A DNA stretch of 64,000 bases from Burkholderia sp. PAMC 26561 (GCF_001557535.2 NZ_CP014306.1:3162001-3226000), one strand, 5' to 3'. Counted from the stretch's first letter, positions 45,659-55,574 are shown. Program-made: numbers and translations. The notes: generated from the sequence alone by a model not told the origin.

Positions 45659-46948
45659 ATGAATATCAAACTACTCGTTTCACTGCTGGCTGGCGCAACC
45701 TTTACAGCATCGTTGACCGGTTGCGCGATTGCACCGGGACCTTATCTCGACACCGATCGTCTCGACCAGACACCGGCGCCGGACAGCGTCGCCCAGGCGA
45801 ACGTGAAGTATCACGTGACGCCTATCGATGTCAGCTACTTCGAGACCCATCCGCAACTCAGCGATGAAACGATCGCAAGCGTCTGCCCGCTCACCTGCCT
45901 GACCAAAGATACCCGCAAGCTCTATGCGTATCACATTGGCGTGAACGACCAGATCAGCATCACCGTCTGGGATCACCCTGAGTTCAGCTCGAGCGGTATT
46001 TCGGCAAGCACGGGAGGCGCGGGCGTACCGCCGCTGCCCGCGGGCACTGCAGGCAACGCAGGCGCGCCGCTGAATGCGTCGGCTGGTGCGGCCAGTCCGG
46101 AAGCCGGCGGCGTGACAGTGCGCGTCGCCAACGACGGCACCATCTTTTTCCCGCGTGTTGGCCGCGTGCAGGCTCTCGGCAAGACGCCGCAGCAATTGCA
46201 GGCAGCGCTTACGCAAGGTTTGTCGAAGACCATCCGCAATCCGCAGCTCGACGTACGCGTGTCCGGCTTCTACAGCAAGCAGGTACAAGTCACCGGCGAC
46301 CTGAAGACACCTTCATCCATGCCGATCACCGACGTGCCGCTGTCCGTTATCGATGCGATCAACCGCTCGGGCGGTGCAAATGCCGACGCCGATCTGCAGA
46401 ACGTAGGCGTCACCCGTGACGGCAAGCGCTATGCAGTCGATGTCGCCGCCCTCCTCGATCGCGGCGATATCCAGCAGAACGTGTTGCTGCAGGATGACGA
46501 CATCATCGATGTGCCGGATCGCACCAAGAGCCGTGTGTTTGTGCTCGGCGAACTCGCAAAGCCGCAAACCATTCCGATGAACCGCGGCCGCTTGACACTC
46601 GCCGATGCACTTGCGAACGCCAACAGCATCGACCCGCGTTCGGCTGACCCGCGTCAGATCTACGTGATCCGCGCACCGGAACAATCGGCAAAGGGCGGCA
46701 TGATCAAGACCGCCGCATTGACGCCGGCCAATGGCAGCGCAATGCCGGGCGCACGTCCGCTCGATCTCAGCGTGTACAAGCTCGACATGACGCAAGTCGA
46801 TGCGCTGATGCTGATGACACAATTCGAGTTGCATCCGCGTGACGTGATCTACGTGCAAGTTGCCAGCGCTGCCCGCTTCAACCGCGTGCTCGAGCAAATC
46901 TCGCCGACGATCCAGACGCTGTTCTACACCATCCAAACGACCCGCTAA
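45659..46948 (+). CDS. wza: Outer-membrane polysaccharide export lipoprotein Wza/BceE
   Basis: 429 residues from the ATG at 45659. Lipoprotein signal with lipobox LTGC (C22) in MNIKLLVSLLAGATFTASLT-GC. Poly_export (PES) domain at about 80-220 with HIGVNDQISITVWDHPEFSS and ANDGTIFFPRVGRVQALGKT; two SLBB domains follow (VQVTGDLKTPSSMPITDVPL; VFVLGELAKPQTIPMNRGRL). The C-terminal amphipathic helix (ARFNRVLEQISPTIQTLFYT) would form the outer-membrane barrel. The octamer is the export channel for exopolysaccharide. A Gly/Ala-rich insert (about 122-150) lies inside the export domain. Confidence 0.96.
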   Translation: MNIKLLVSLLAGATFTASLTGCAIAPGPYLDTDRLDQTPAPDSVAQANVKYHVTPIDVSYFETHPQLSDETIASVCPLTCLTKDTRKLYAYHIGVNDQISITVWDHPEFSSSGISASTGGAGVPPLPAGTAGNAGAPLNASAGAASPEAGGVTVRVANDGTIFFPRVGRVQALGKTPQQLQAALTQGLSKTIRNPQLDVRVSGFYSKQVQVTGDLKTPSSMPITDVPLSVIDAINRSGGANADADLQNVGVTRDGKRYAVDVAALLDRGDIQQNVLLQDDDIIDVPDRTKSRVFVLGELAKPQTIPMNRGRLTLADALANANSIDPRSADPRQIYVIRAPEQSAKGGMIKTAALTPANGSAMPGARPLDLSVYKLDMTQVDALMLMTQFELHPRDVIYVQVASAARFNRVLEQISPTIQTLFYTIQTTR

Positions 46949-46980
46949 CAACGCGTCATGTGTCATGCCTGGAGTGCGAC

Positions 46981-49377
46981 ATGAGTACTTATGAAATGCT
47001 GGAGCATTCGCCCGCGCAAGCCAAGGACGAAGAGTTCGTCTTGCGCGACCTCGTGCGGATGATCACGGACCAGATCTGGTGGGTGCTGGGCATTGCGCTT
47101 GGCATCTTGCTGGCCGCCGTGCTGTATGCAAAGCTGTCGACCCCGATCTATTCCGCCGATGCCCTCGTGCAGGTCGATACGCCGAATACCACTTCGACGA
47201 GCAACAATCAGGGTTCGCTTTCCGCAGCGTTGACGCCGAGCGGCGGATCGTTGCACGCGGACTCCGAGATCGAGATCATCAAGAGCCGCACGGTGATCGA
47301 ACCTGTTGTCGATCAGTTCAACCTGAACTTCAGCACCGAGTCCAACGTGATGCCGTTTATCGGGCGCATCACGCCGTTGTTCGCACGCAGGGGACATCCG
47401 CTGCCTGCGGTGTTGGGACTCGACACCTACGCATGGGGCGGCGAAGAGTTCAAGGTGGACTCCATCACGGTTCCTGCGATGCTGCAAGACCAGCGACTCA
47501 CGTTGCGTGCGCTGGGTCAAGGCCGCTACGCATTGCTCGATGCACAAAACCACGAACTGCTTCAGGGTCTCGCCGGCAACATGGCGAAGGGTAATGGCAT
47601 CACGCTGCTCGTAAGCCAGCTCGTGGCTCGCCCTGGCACCGAATTCTTCGTGACGCGTGCCTCGCAGCTCGAAGCCGTGCAAGCGTTCGGATCCGGCATG
47701 CAGGTGGCCGAGAAAGGCAAGGACACGGGCATCATTCAGATCTCGTACAGCGGCTCGCAACCCCTCTATATCACCCAGGTCGCAAACGCGCTTGCCGCTT
47801 CATACTTGAAGCAGCGTACGGAACGTGCGCAGGAAGAAGCGAACCGCATGCTCACCTTCCTGAACAACGAGCTGCCGCGAGTGCGTGACGAGTTGCATGC
47901 AAGCGAGACCGCACTGGCGCAGTATCAGACGGCGGCCGGCTCGTTCCAGCCGACGCAGGAAGCGCAGACGTATTTGTCGGGTGGCCTCGATTACGAACGC
48001 CAGATCGCTGCGCTGCGTATGCAACGCGTTCAGTTGCTGCAACGCTTCACTGATGGCGCCGACGAGGTCCGTGCAGTCGACGCGCAACTTGCCGCGCTCA
48101 ACGTCGAGAAATCGCGCTTCGATAACCAGTTCAAGACGCTGCCGGGTTCGGAGCGTCAGGCGGTATCGCTGCAACGCGAAGCCAAGGTCAACTCGGAGAT
48201 CTACGTCGCGCTGCTGAACAAGACGCAGGAGCTTTCGATCAGCCGTGCGGGAACGGTCGGCAACGTGCATATCGTCGATATGGCGCTCGTGCCTTCGCAA
48301 CCCGTGAAGCCCAAGGCTGCGCTGATCATTGCCGCGGGCGGTCTGCTTGGCGTGATTGCCGGTGTTGTGTTCGCCTTCGTGCGCCGTTCGTTCTTCGCCG
48401 GTGTGGATGATCCGGAACTCGTCGAGCGCCGCTTCAACCTGCCGATTTTCGGCGCGATTCCCTTTAGCGCAGAACAAGCCAGGCTGGATCGTGTGCGCCT
48501 CGATCGTCCGATGGCATTGCCGTCGTCGTCGGCCAAGGGTGGCATGAAGCGTCTGGGCACGCAGTCTGTAGGCGATTCGATGGGTACCACGCTCGGGCTT
48601 TCCACCAAGACCCCTGTGGCCATGGCGCTTCAGAACGCTACGGTGCTGCCGGCGGCCAACACTGGCAAGCAACCGTTGCTCTCGACCACGCATCCCTTCG
48701 ATACATCCATTGAAGGTCTTCGCGGACTTCGCGCCACGCTGCAATTCGCACTGGTCGATGCACCCAACCGCGTGATCGCGATCACGAGCCCGGCGCCGTC
48801 GGACGGCAAGAGCTTCCTTGCGGCCAACCTTGCGGCGTTGCTCGCCGAGTCAGGCAAGCGCGTGTTGCTGATCGATGCCGATCTGCGCCGTGGCCGTCTT
48901 GCTCACTATATGGGGAAGTCATCGAATGGTGGTCTTACCGAGCTGCTTACGGGACAGACCGACTTCGAGATGGCTGCACGTGAGACCGGTGTGAATGGAC
49001 TGCACTTCATTGGTTCGGGTGCACATCCGCCGAATCCGTCGGAGATTTTGACGTCGAGCCGGTTCGCTACGTTGCTGCAGGCTTTTGAGAAACAGTTCGA
49101 TCTGGTGATTGTCGATACGCCGCCGTTGCTGGCTGTGCCGGATGCTGCCGTGATCGCGAGCCTTGCTGGATCGACGGTGTTGGTGATGCGTTCTGGTGCC
49201 CATTCGGAAAAGAATATTGCGGATGCGCTGAAGAAGCTCAAGCGCGCTCGCGCCAGGGTTGTGGGTGGTGTGTTGAATGCGATGCCGGCTAAGAGCGGTG
49301 GTCGTAAGGGGACTTATGACTATGCCTACGCTTATACGTATTCGAGCGATCCGGCCGCTGTTGATGTGAAGCATTGA
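46981..49377 (+). CDS. wzc: Polysaccharide co-polymerase and tyrosine autokinase Wzc/BceF
   Basis: 798 residues from the ATG at 46981, 32 bases after wza. Wzz domain with membrane helices at about 40-60 (WWVLGIALGILLAAVLYA) and 445-470 (AALIIAAGGLLGVIAGVVF). The cytoplasmic BY-kinase shows Walker A SPAPSDGKS (K610), Walker A' VLLIDADLRRG (D632, D634) and Walker B LVIVDTPPLL. The C-terminal Tyr cluster (YDYAYAYTYSSD) is the autophosphorylation tail. It controls chain length and export with Wza. The cognate phosphatase gene is not in the window. Confidence 0.96.
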   Translation: MSTYEMLEHSPAQAKDEEFVLRDLVRMITDQIWWVLGIALGILLAAVLYAKLSTPIYSADALVQVDTPNTTSTSNNQGSLSAALTPSGGSLHADSEIEIIKSRTVIEPVVDQFNLNFSTESNVMPFIGRITPLFARRGHPLPAVLGLDTYAWGGEEFKVDSITVPAMLQDQRLTLRALGQGRYALLDAQNHELLQGLAGNMAKGNGITLLVSQLVARPGTEFFVTRASQLEAVQAFGSGMQVAEKGKDTGIIQISYSGSQPLYITQVANALAASYLKQRTERAQEEANRMLTFLNNELPRVRDELHASETALAQYQTAAGSFQPTQEAQTYLSGGLDYERQIAALRMQRVQLLQRFTDGADEVRAVDAQLAALNVEKSRFDNQFKTLPGSERQAVSLQREAKVNSEIYVALLNKTQELSISRAGTVGNVHIVDMALVPSQPVKPKAALIIAAGGLLGVIAGVVFAFVRRSFFAGVDDPELVERRFNLPIFGAIPFSAEQARLDRVRLDRPMALPSSSAKGGMKRLGTQSVGDSMGTTLGLSTKTPVAMALQNATVLPAANTGKQPLLSTTHPFDTSIEGLRGLRATLQFALVDAPNRVIAITSPAPSDGKSFLAANLAALLAESGKRVLLIDADLRRGRLAHYMGKSSNGGLTELLTGQTDFEMAARETGVNGLHFIGSGAHPPNPSEILTSSRFATLLQAFEKQFDLVIVDTPPLLAVPDAAVIASLAGSTVLVMRSGAHSEKNIADALKKLKRARARVVGGVLNAMPAKSGGRKGTYDYAYAYTYSSDPAAVDVKH

Positions 49378-49443
49378 ACGCAGGTGGGGGAGTGTTTTTT
49401 CATTAGGTCATGAGATAGCCAGAAGGCTGCTAGTAGCCAAGGG

Positions 49444-49469
49444 TGCCCGCGGAAGCGGGCATTTGGTTT
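49444..49469 (+). terminator. Rho-independent terminator of wza-wzc
   Basis: TGCCCGC (49444-49450), loop GGAA, GCGGGCA (49455-49461), followed by the T-rich stretch TTTGGTTTT. Confidence 0.75.
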
Positions 49470-49479
49470 TGGGGGGTGC

Positions 49480-49627
49480 TGGCGAGTGGGGTTGGGGTGG
49501 TGCTGGCGCCTGAGGTTGAGGTTGGTGCCGTGTTGCTGCTTAGGTCTTCGCGCGGTTTGTCTTAGCTGTCTTCTTTAGCACTATTAGCCACTGTCCGTGG
49601 CGGGACTTCATTTCTTTGTCCAACGGC
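49480..49627 (+). repeat. Dispersed degenerate repeat, copy B (left flank of the IS remnant)
   Basis: This stretch matches, in inverted orientation, the right flank at 50826-50995 over about 150 bases, with shared blocks AGGTCTTCGCGCG, GCACTATTAGCCACTGT and GGCGGGACTTC. It also resembles copy A at 29348-29421. Translation of the right-hand copy is an open membrane-like peptide, while this copy has a frameshift and stop. Confidence 0.65.
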
Positions 49628-50825
49628 TGTTTAGACCGGAGACATAGCTGACAGGTGTGCGGAGAGATGGTTAACACTTTCGAGCAGTCCAACTGCCTCG
49701 AATCCGACCATGCCGTGGAACCCACGAGACACCATGAAACTGCGCCAGGAGTTCGTCGGACTCGCTTTGCATCAAAGCGTGCCCCTTTGCCGATTTGTGC
49801 CGACGCTTTGGTGTGAGCCGCCAGACCGGCTACAAATGGCTTAATCGATATAAAAAAGACGGCATCGCCGGACTGGCCGATCAGTCCCGCCGGCCGTTGG
49901 ACTCGCCATCGATCACCCCGCCCGCGCTCGAGCAGCCCGTGCTCGGCGTGCGCACGCGCAACCCCGCCTGGGGCGCGCAAGATCGCCCGGCTCCTGCGCG
50001 ATCAGACGCCGGTGCCGCCGCCGGCCACCAGCACGATTGCCGGGATCCTGCATCGCCACGATAGGATTACGTCGCAAGCATCGGCCGATTCCACCGCCTG
50101 GCAGCGCTTCGAGCGCGAGCAGCCCAACGAGCTGTGGCAGATGGATTTCAAGGGCCACTTTGCTACCGTGGGCGAAGGCCGGTGCCATCCGCTGACCGTG
50201 CTCGATGACCATTCACGCTTCAACGTGGTGCTCCAAGCGTGCGCGTTCGAGACGACAGCCACCGTGCAAGCGCATCTGGAACGGGCGTTCGCCACCTACG
50301 GGCTGCCGCGCCAGATCAACACCGATAACGGCGCGCCGTGGGGCGCATCGCGCCAGTTCGGCCAGATGATCGGTTTCATCGCTCGCTGAAGGCCGAAGTA
50401 CTGGCGGGGCGGACCTTTATGACGCATCGCGAGGCGCAAACGGAGTTCGAGCGCTAGCGCGAGCTTTACAACAACCGGCGCCCGCATGAGGGCATCGGCT
50501 TGAGCACGCCGGTCAAGCGCTATCGGCCAAGTACGCGCGTTTGGCCCAGCACGATTCCTGAGCCGGAATACGGTCCCGACGACGAGATCGTAAAAGTCGA
50601 CTGGCGTGGCCACTTTACATTCCGGGGACACGAACTCAAGGTCTCGAGGTCACTGGAGAAACTGAGCCTTGCTGCGCGACCCAATGCCGAAAAAGACGGG
50701 GTGTTCGATTTTAATTTTTATCAACATCGGGTGATGGAACTTGACCTGAACCAGCCCCTGATTTCACTATGAAATGTGTCAGCTATGTCCCCGTACAAGT
50801 GTCAACCATGTCTCCGGTCTAAACA
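49628..50825 (+). mobile_element. Decayed IS481-type insertion sequence
   Basis: Terminal inverted repeats begin TGTTTAGACCGGAGACAT at both ends; the right copy is read on the minus strand, ending at 50825. Inside the ends, both carry copies of a GACATagcTGACA or GACATggTTGACA motif. The transposase gene between them is broken (separate entry). Outside the ends the flanks are themselves inverted copies of a repeat, so a target duplication cannot be identified with confidence. Confidence 0.8.
49710..50772 (+). pseudogene. IS481-family transposase, inactivated
   Basis: Begins with the family start MPWNPRDTMKLRQEFVGLAL, then shifts frame to CRRFGVSRQTGYKWLNRYKK and RRPLDSPSITPPALEQPVLG, shifts again to the catalytic core (NELWQMDFKGHF with the first Asp; QINTDNGAPWG with the second), and then jumps to RFHRSLKAEVLAGRTFMTHR. 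The block of about 35 residues between the second Asp and RFHRSLKAEV, carrying the catalytic Glu region, is mostly deleted. A TAG (50455-50457) interrupts the tail, and the last part PEPEYGPDDEIVKVDWRGHF runs to 50772. It cannot make active transposase. Confidence 0.85.
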
Positions 50826-50995
50826 GCCGCAGGACAAAGAAACGAAGTCCCGCCACGCACACAGTGGCTAATAGTGCGAAAAAGATCAGCCAGGACGGAA
50901 CGCGCGAAGACCTGAAAAGCAACAACCCGGCATCGACCCAGCACCAACCCAAACACCAACCCAAACCTCCAAACGAAAAAAAGCCCACGCTGTTC
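50826..50995 (-). repeat. Dispersed degenerate repeat, copy C (right flank of the IS remnant)
   Basis: Inverted relative to copy B. On the minus strand it lies within an open frame that reads as a short membrane peptide (SWLIFFALLATVCVAGLRFF), the best preserved of the three copies. I see no ribosome-binding site, so I do not call it a gene. Confidence 0.6.
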
Positions 50996-51062
50996 AAGCG
51001 CAGGCAACGGTGCTACCTACCTTATCCGAGATTAAAGGCCTAAGTTTGGCCCATACGCACCC

Positions 51063-52235
51063 CTAAGCAGCCTTAACAAACGCCCGCGCGGCCATCGCCG
51101 ATACATCCCTGTCGGCGCCAGGATTCGCCTTCGCCATCGTATTCAACACCTCGACAATGAACTTGCGACGAAAGTCCGCAGCACTGAAACGCTCAGCATT
51201 CTTCCGGCATGCCTGCGCCGAAAACGCATGCGGCGAATCCTCAAATCGCTCGACCGCATCGCACAGCGACGCAGCCGTCTGCTGAGGAAAATGAATGCCA
51301 GTCGCCCCCGGCATGCCAAGCGGCACGACCGACTCCAACGCCCCACCCTTGCCAAACGCAATCACCGGCGTGCCGCATGCCTGCGCTTCCACAATTGCAA
51401 TGCCAAAGTCTTCCTCAGCCGCGTAGACAAATGCCTTGGCGCGCTGCATATGATCCTTCAGAACATCAAACGTCTGATAGCCAAGAACACTCACGTTGGG
51501 CGTTGCCTTTGCGCGCACCAGATCCATCTGCGGACCGTCGCCAATCACCACGAGCTTGCGATCCGGCATCGACGCAAACGCTTCAACGATCATATCGATG
51601 CGCTTGTAAGGCACCATGCGCGAAGCGGTCAAATAGAAATCGCCCTTCTCGCTGCCAACCTCGAAAGCCTGCACGTCGACCGGCGGCGCAATGACCGCCG
51701 ACTCACGCCTGTAACTCTTCATGATCCGGCGCGCAACGAACTGCGAATTGGCAATGATCCTGTCAACGCCGTTAGCCGAGCGCGCGTCCCAATTGCGCAA
51801 GTAATGCAGCAACATGCGCGCGACCCATGACCGCGGACCGCGCTCGAGGCGCGCTTCACGCAAGTATTGATGCTGCAGGTCCCACGCGTAGCGGATCGGC
51901 GAGTGCACATAACTCACATGCGTCTGATCAGGACCAACCAGCACGCCCTTGGCCACGGCATGTGAGCTCGAAAGAATGAGATCGTAGCTCGACAAATCAA
52001 ACTGTTCGATAGCGAGCGGCATTAACGGCAAATACCCGCGATATTTCTTTTCCGCATATGGAAGCCGCTGGATAAAGGACGTCTTGACGGGCTTGTTATG
52101 AACAATCGAACGGTCTTCGAGAAAGTCCACGAGGCTGAAGATATCCGCCTGCGGAAAGCACGCAATCATCTGCTCAAGCACCTTCTCCGCGCCGCCCGAC
52201 ACCACCAGCCAGTCGTGAACAATAGCCACTTTCAT
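51063..52235 (-). CDS. Family 4 glycosyltransferase
   Basis: 390 residues. N-terminus MKVAIVHDWLVVSGGAEKVL with IFSLVDFLED, middle HVSYVHSPIRYAWDLQHQYL, and donor domain TASRMVPYKRIDMIVEAFAS, VIGDGPQMDLVRAKA and EEDFGIAIVEAQACGTPVIA with the paired Glu. The pattern is like mannosyltransferases of the WbaZ type, but donor specificity is not proven. It is transcribed divergently from the next glycosyltransferase and is the last minus-strand member of the locus before the IS remnant. Confidence 0.9.
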   Translation of the reverse strand: MKVAIVHDWLVVSGGAEKVLEQMIACFPQADIFSLVDFLEDRSIVHNKPVKTSFIQRLPYAEKKYRGYLPLMPLAIEQFDLSSYDLILSSSHAVAKGVLVGPDQTHVSYVHSPIRYAWDLQHQYLREARLERGPRSWVARMLLHYLRNWDARSANGVDRIIANSQFVARRIMKSYRRESAVIAPPVDVQAFEVGSEKGDFYLTASRMVPYKRIDMIVEAFASMPDRKLVVIGDGPQMDLVRAKATPNVSVLGYQTFDVLKDHMQRAKAFVYAAEEDFGIAIVEAQACGTPVIAFGKGGALESVVPLGMPGATGIHFPQQTAASLCDAVERFEDSPHAFSAQACRKNAERFSAADFRRKFIVEVLNTMAKANPGADRDVSAMAARAFVKAA

Positions 52236-52442
52236 GATGAAACCCGTGTGCCGCAGCCTATTGCTGCCGATGAAGCGAGTTTAAAGAGAGTCCTTTTATG
52301 GTTTCGTGCGCACGCCCACACACCAGAAGCATCGCAATGCGAATAATGGGTCCTGTGTTCATGTCGTCTTAATGCTCTTCATTTACCCATGGCCGCCGGG
52401 TTAATCGGCCTCGGGTTTGCTCAATGCTCATACCTGTCATCG

Positions 52443-53816
52443 ATGCCCACAAAATCCGCAGCCAGCTTATCGATTCCAGCCAACACGCTGCTGCGTGATC
52501 AGGGCCTGGCGCCCGCGGCCGGCGCACGTGACACGAGCCATATGCGTGCAGACACGCCTTCGCAAGTCCAGGGTGAACCGAAAATTCTTTTCATCGATCA
52601 GAGCGGTCAGCTCGGTGGCGCTGAAATCTGCCTGCTGCCTCTCGCTGTTCGATGCACCCCGCGAAGCGAAGTGCTGCTGCTCTCCGATGGTCCGTTCCGC
52701 GACCGGCTTCGTGCTGAAGGTGTGACAGTATCGGTTGAGTCGGACGCGCGCATTCAGGGCATCAAGAAAGAGCGCATGAAGTTCGGCACGCTTGCCGCCC
52801 TGCCCGGCATCTTGCGTCAGGTACGCATGATTGCCGAGCGCGCAAAACCATTCGACATGGTGTTCCTCAACACGCAGAAGGCGCTGATCCTTGGCGCCTT
52901 CAGCCGCGCGTTGCATGGCAAGCCGACGGTCTGGCATGTGCATGACATCGTTTCGCGTGAACATTTCGGCCGCTTGCATTTAACGCTGATCAAATGGGCC
53001 GTGAAAGTCGGCGTCGATCATGTCGTTGCAAATTCACGCGCTTCCGCAGACGCGCTGATCAAACTCACCGGCTTGCCGCGCAGCGCCGTACCCGTCGTAC
53101 ATAACGGCGTGGACATGACACGCTTTGGCGACGATGCGAGTCAGGCGAGCGCGGTCATCGAACAACGCCGTACCGCGCTCGGACTTCCCCGCGATGCATT
53201 TCTCGTCGGACTGTTTGGCCGCTTCACGCAATGGAAAGGTCAGCATGTTGCCATCGATGCAATCGCCCGCGTGCCAGACGCGCATCTGGTTCTCGTCGGC
53301 GATGCGCTTTTCGGCGAGACCGCCTATGCGCAAGGTCTTCGAACACAAGCCGAGGCGCTTGGCATCACTGACCGCGTGCACTTCGCCGGCTTCCAGCACG
53401 ACGTTGCATCGTGGATGAAAGCCATGGACGTGATCGTTCATGCATCGACACAACCCGAGCCCTTTGGTCTTGTCATCATCGAAGCAATGGCTGCAGGCAA
53501 ACCCGTGATAGCGTCGAACGGTGGCGCGGTGCCGGAGATCGTGAGGCACGGCGAGAACGGCATGATCATAGAACCCGGCGATGCATCGAAGCTTGCCGTT
53601 GCCATCAGCACCTTGCAGCGCGAGCCTGAAATGGCGAAGCGTATTGCCGCTCAAGGTCACGCGGATGCGGGCCAGCACTTTTCCATCGATCGATATTTGC
53701 AGCAAATGACGCGCGTGCTGTTCGATATCGCAACGCTCGCAAGCAGGAACGATGCGCCGGAATCGACGAACGTCATCGAAAATGCGCCGGCCAGCGAAGC
53801 CGGATTAACCAGATAG
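52443..53816 (+). CDS. Family 4 glycosyltransferase
   Basis: 457 residues from the ATG at 52443; the frame is open to an ATG at 52389, but those codons have poor third-position GC. GT-B motifs: KILFIDQSGQLGGAEICLLP, VFLNTQKALILGAFSRAL, WHVHDIV, VHNGVDMTRFGDDAS, GLFGRFTQWKGQHVAIDAIA, and the Glu block HASTQPEPFGLVIIEAMAAG. The N-terminal 40 residues are variable. It is probably the final sugar-adding enzyme of the locus; neither donor nor acceptor is known. Confidence 0.88.
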   Translation: MPTKSAASLSIPANTLLRDQGLAPAAGARDTSHMRADTPSQVQGEPKILFIDQSGQLGGAEICLLPLAVRCTPRSEVLLLSDGPFRDRLRAEGVTVSVESDARIQGIKKERMKFGTLAALPGILRQVRMIAERAKPFDMVFLNTQKALILGAFSRALHGKPTVWHVHDIVSREHFGRLHLTLIKWAVKVGVDHVVANSRASADALIKLTGLPRSAVPVVHNGVDMTRFGDDASQASAVIEQRRTALGLPRDAFLVGLFGRFTQWKGQHVAIDAIARVPDAHLVLVGDALFGETAYAQGLRTQAEALGITDRVHFAGFQHDVASWMKAMDVIVHASTQPEPFGLVIIEAMAAGKPVIASNGGAVPEIVRHGENGMIIEPGDASKLAVAISTLQREPEMAKRIAAQGHADAGQHFSIDRYLQQMTRVLFDIATLASRNDAPESTNVIENAPASEAGLTR

Positions 53817-53830
53817 TTAAAAATGGAATC

Positions 53831-53868
53831 AAAAAAATGGCCCGGCATGAATCAATGCCGGGCCATTT
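53831..53868 (-). terminator. Bidirectional Rho-independent terminator
   Basis: A perfect 14-bp stem AAATGGCCCGGCAT/ATGCCGGGCCATTT (53835-53848 and 53855-53868) with loop GAATCA. The minus-strand reading is followed by seven T residues and ends the small gene at 53891; the plus reading has TTT and can serve the glycosyltransferase. Confidence 0.9.
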
Positions 53869-53890
53869 CCATGATCAGTCGATAAGTGCG

Positions 53891-54127
53891 TTACCGAGTA
53901 CTGAAGTTGCCGGGCACGCCCAGCTTGATCTCATACATCGCGGCGAGCATCGCAAGGTAAGCGCGTTCGCTCTCCGCTTCTTTCATTGTCATTCCCCTGC
54001 AGGTTTGTCCACCCATGATCACGCCGAGGCATAACGCGTAGTTGCCGGCGAACGCCGTAGGCGACGGTTCCATGCTTCTCAGGCGGATATAGGACGCGTC
54101 GAGTGTCTTGCGAAGATTGTTGTGCAT
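53891..54127 (-). CDS. Small hypothetical protein
   Basis: 78 residues from the ATG at 54127, with GGGA upstream; a TTG 60 bases further upstream would extend it. The sequence runs MHNNLRKTLDASYIRLRSME to KLGVPGNFSTR with a mid part YALCLGVIMGGQTCRGMT that holds two cysteines. I recognise no family. A strong terminator lies directly downstream, which supports it as a real transcription unit. The 313-base stretch between it and the rpiA stop holds only the rpiA terminator and no gene. Confidence 0.6.
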   Translation of the reverse strand: MHNNLRKTLDASYIRLRSMEPSPTAFAGNYALCLGVIMGGQTCRGMTMKEAESERAYLAMLAAMYEIKLGVPGNFSTR

Positions 54128-54360
54128 CGCTTCATTCCCGTAATTGTTAAGACTTTGATGCCGCGCCCAGCGAGAGATGAGATTCAACCTGTTGAGGCTG
54201 TCAATGCGGACGAAACGTTCGCGGTCACTCTGATTGACGGGCTTGAAGCACTGGCTCCAGCGACGTACCTAGTTTGAATGATCGCCCTTGTGCCACGCAT
54301 CGGATTGATCTGACTATGAATGTAGTTTAGCGAAACAGATCATTGAGCGTTGGCGGGAAT

Positions 54361-54398
54361 AAAAAAACGCGCGGCAGCCGTGAAAGGCTGACCGCGCG
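54361..54398 (-). terminator. Rho-independent terminator of rpiA
   Basis: Stem CGCGCGG-CAGCC / GGCTG-A-CCGCGCG, 12 bp with one bulged base and a 6-base loop. On the minus strand it is followed by seven T residues (A-run 54361-54367 on the plus strand). Confidence 0.88.
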
Positions 54399-54440
54399 CC
54401 TGACCCGTGCGCATCCTGCGTTTTTATATTCAAGCAAGCA

Positions 54441-55136
54441 TCATCGAGCGATGTAATCGATCCGCTCGACACCGCCCGCCGTTCCCAAAAGACAAACATT
54501 CGCACCGCGCGCCGCGAAAAGACCCACGGTCACCACGCCCGCCCAGCCGTTGACCGTCGCCTCGAGCGCGATCGGGTCGGTGATCTTGAGCGCCTTCACG
54601 TCGATGATCTCGTTGCCGTTATCCGTGATGAAGGGCGAGCCGTCCGTGTTCACGCGCAGCACCGGCACGCCGCCTAAGGCAATCACGCGACGCCCGATTG
54701 CGGTACGCGCCATTGGCACGACTTCGATTGGCAACGCAAAGTTGCCGAGCACGTCGACGCGCTTGCTGCCATCGGCAATACACACAAACACGTCCGCAAC
54801 CGACGCCACGATCTTCTCGCGCGTCAGCGCCCCGCCGCCGCCTTTGATCATGGCGCCGTGTGCATCGATTTCATCGGCGCCGTCCACGTACACAGGCAAT
54901 GACTCGATTTCGTTGAGTTCGAGCACCTGGAACCCGTGCGCTTCGAGCCGCGCGGTGGTTGCAAGCGAACTCGATACCGCCCCGCGATACCGCGACTTCG
55001 TGCTCGCGATGGCATCGATAAAACAATTCGCCGTCGTGCCCGTGCCGACGCCGATCACCGCGCCTTCAGGTACGTTGGCGTGGACGTAGGCGGCCGCTTC
55101 GGCAGCGACCAGTTGCTTCAGTTCATCTTGGGTCAT
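54441..55136 (-). CDS. rpiA: Ribose-5-phosphate isomerase A
   Basis: 231 residues with the RpiA blocks [47 protein letters not shown] and the C-terminal [17 protein letters not shown]. It interconverts ribose-5-P and ribulose-5-P in the pentose phosphate pathway. Last gene of the minus-strand run rnr-rlmB-amiD-sirB2-rpiA; followed by its own terminator. Confidence 0.97.
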   Translation of the reverse strand: MTQDELKQLVAAEAAAYVHANVPEGAVIGVGTGTTANCFIDAIASTKSRYRGAVSSSLATTARLEAHGFQVLELNEIESLPVYVDGADEIDAHGAMIKGGGGALTREKIVASVADVFVCIADGSKRVDVLGNFALPIEVVPMARTAIGRRVIALGGVPVLRVNTDGSPFITDNGNEIIDVKALKITDPIALEATVNGWAGVVTVGLFAARGANVCLLGTAGGVERIDYIAR

Positions 55137-55181
55137 GGCAAGGGTGACAGCTTGGAAGAGGTAAACCTGAATTCTAGACGC

Positions 55182-55574
55182 TCAGACGTGCATCAAGAAG
55201 CCGAGCGGATTGTGCGTGCGCGCGACCGACGCAATAAACGCGAACACGAGGATAGCGAGCACGCCGAACACCGCACGCGCGCCTTTTGTGCGGCCGCGTT
55301 TCAGGGCAAACGTCCCGAGCACGATATACACGATCAATCCTGCAATCTTCGCCGAAAGCCACGCGGCGTTCGGCCCGAAACCGATGATGCCGACAAGCAC
55401 GATGGCGCTGAGCAGCAACAGCGTATCGACGATATGCGGTACCACTTTCACGGCGCGTTTTTGCAGCATCGGCGAGTCGCGCAGCATCCAGATCCAGCGG
55501 ATAAAAAATCCGAGGATGCTAAGCGCGGCGCACGTCATGTGCACCGAACGAAAGGGAAGGAAAAGTTCTGACAT
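55182..55574 (-). CDS. SirB2 family membrane protein
   Basis: 130 residues, the usual length. Four predicted membrane helices; family features include HMTCAALSILGFFIRWIWML, RDSPMLQKRAVKVVPHIVDT and LLLLSAIVLVGI. The molecular function of SirB2 is not established. It begins 15 bases after the amidase gene, so it is probably translated from the same message. Confidence 0.88.
   Translation of the reverse strand: MSELFLPFRSVHMTCAALSILGFFIRWIWMLRDSPMLQKRAVKVVPHIVDTLLLLSAIVLVGIIGFGPNAAWLSAKIAGLIVYIVLGTFALKRGRTKGARAVFGVLAILVFAFIASVARTHNPLGFLMHV

Noticed and set aside
50779..50997. A 72-residue membrane-like peptide on the minus strand beside the IS remnant
   Set aside because: It belongs to a degenerate repeat whose other copies are broken, and no ribosome-binding site is seen; reported as a repeat instead.
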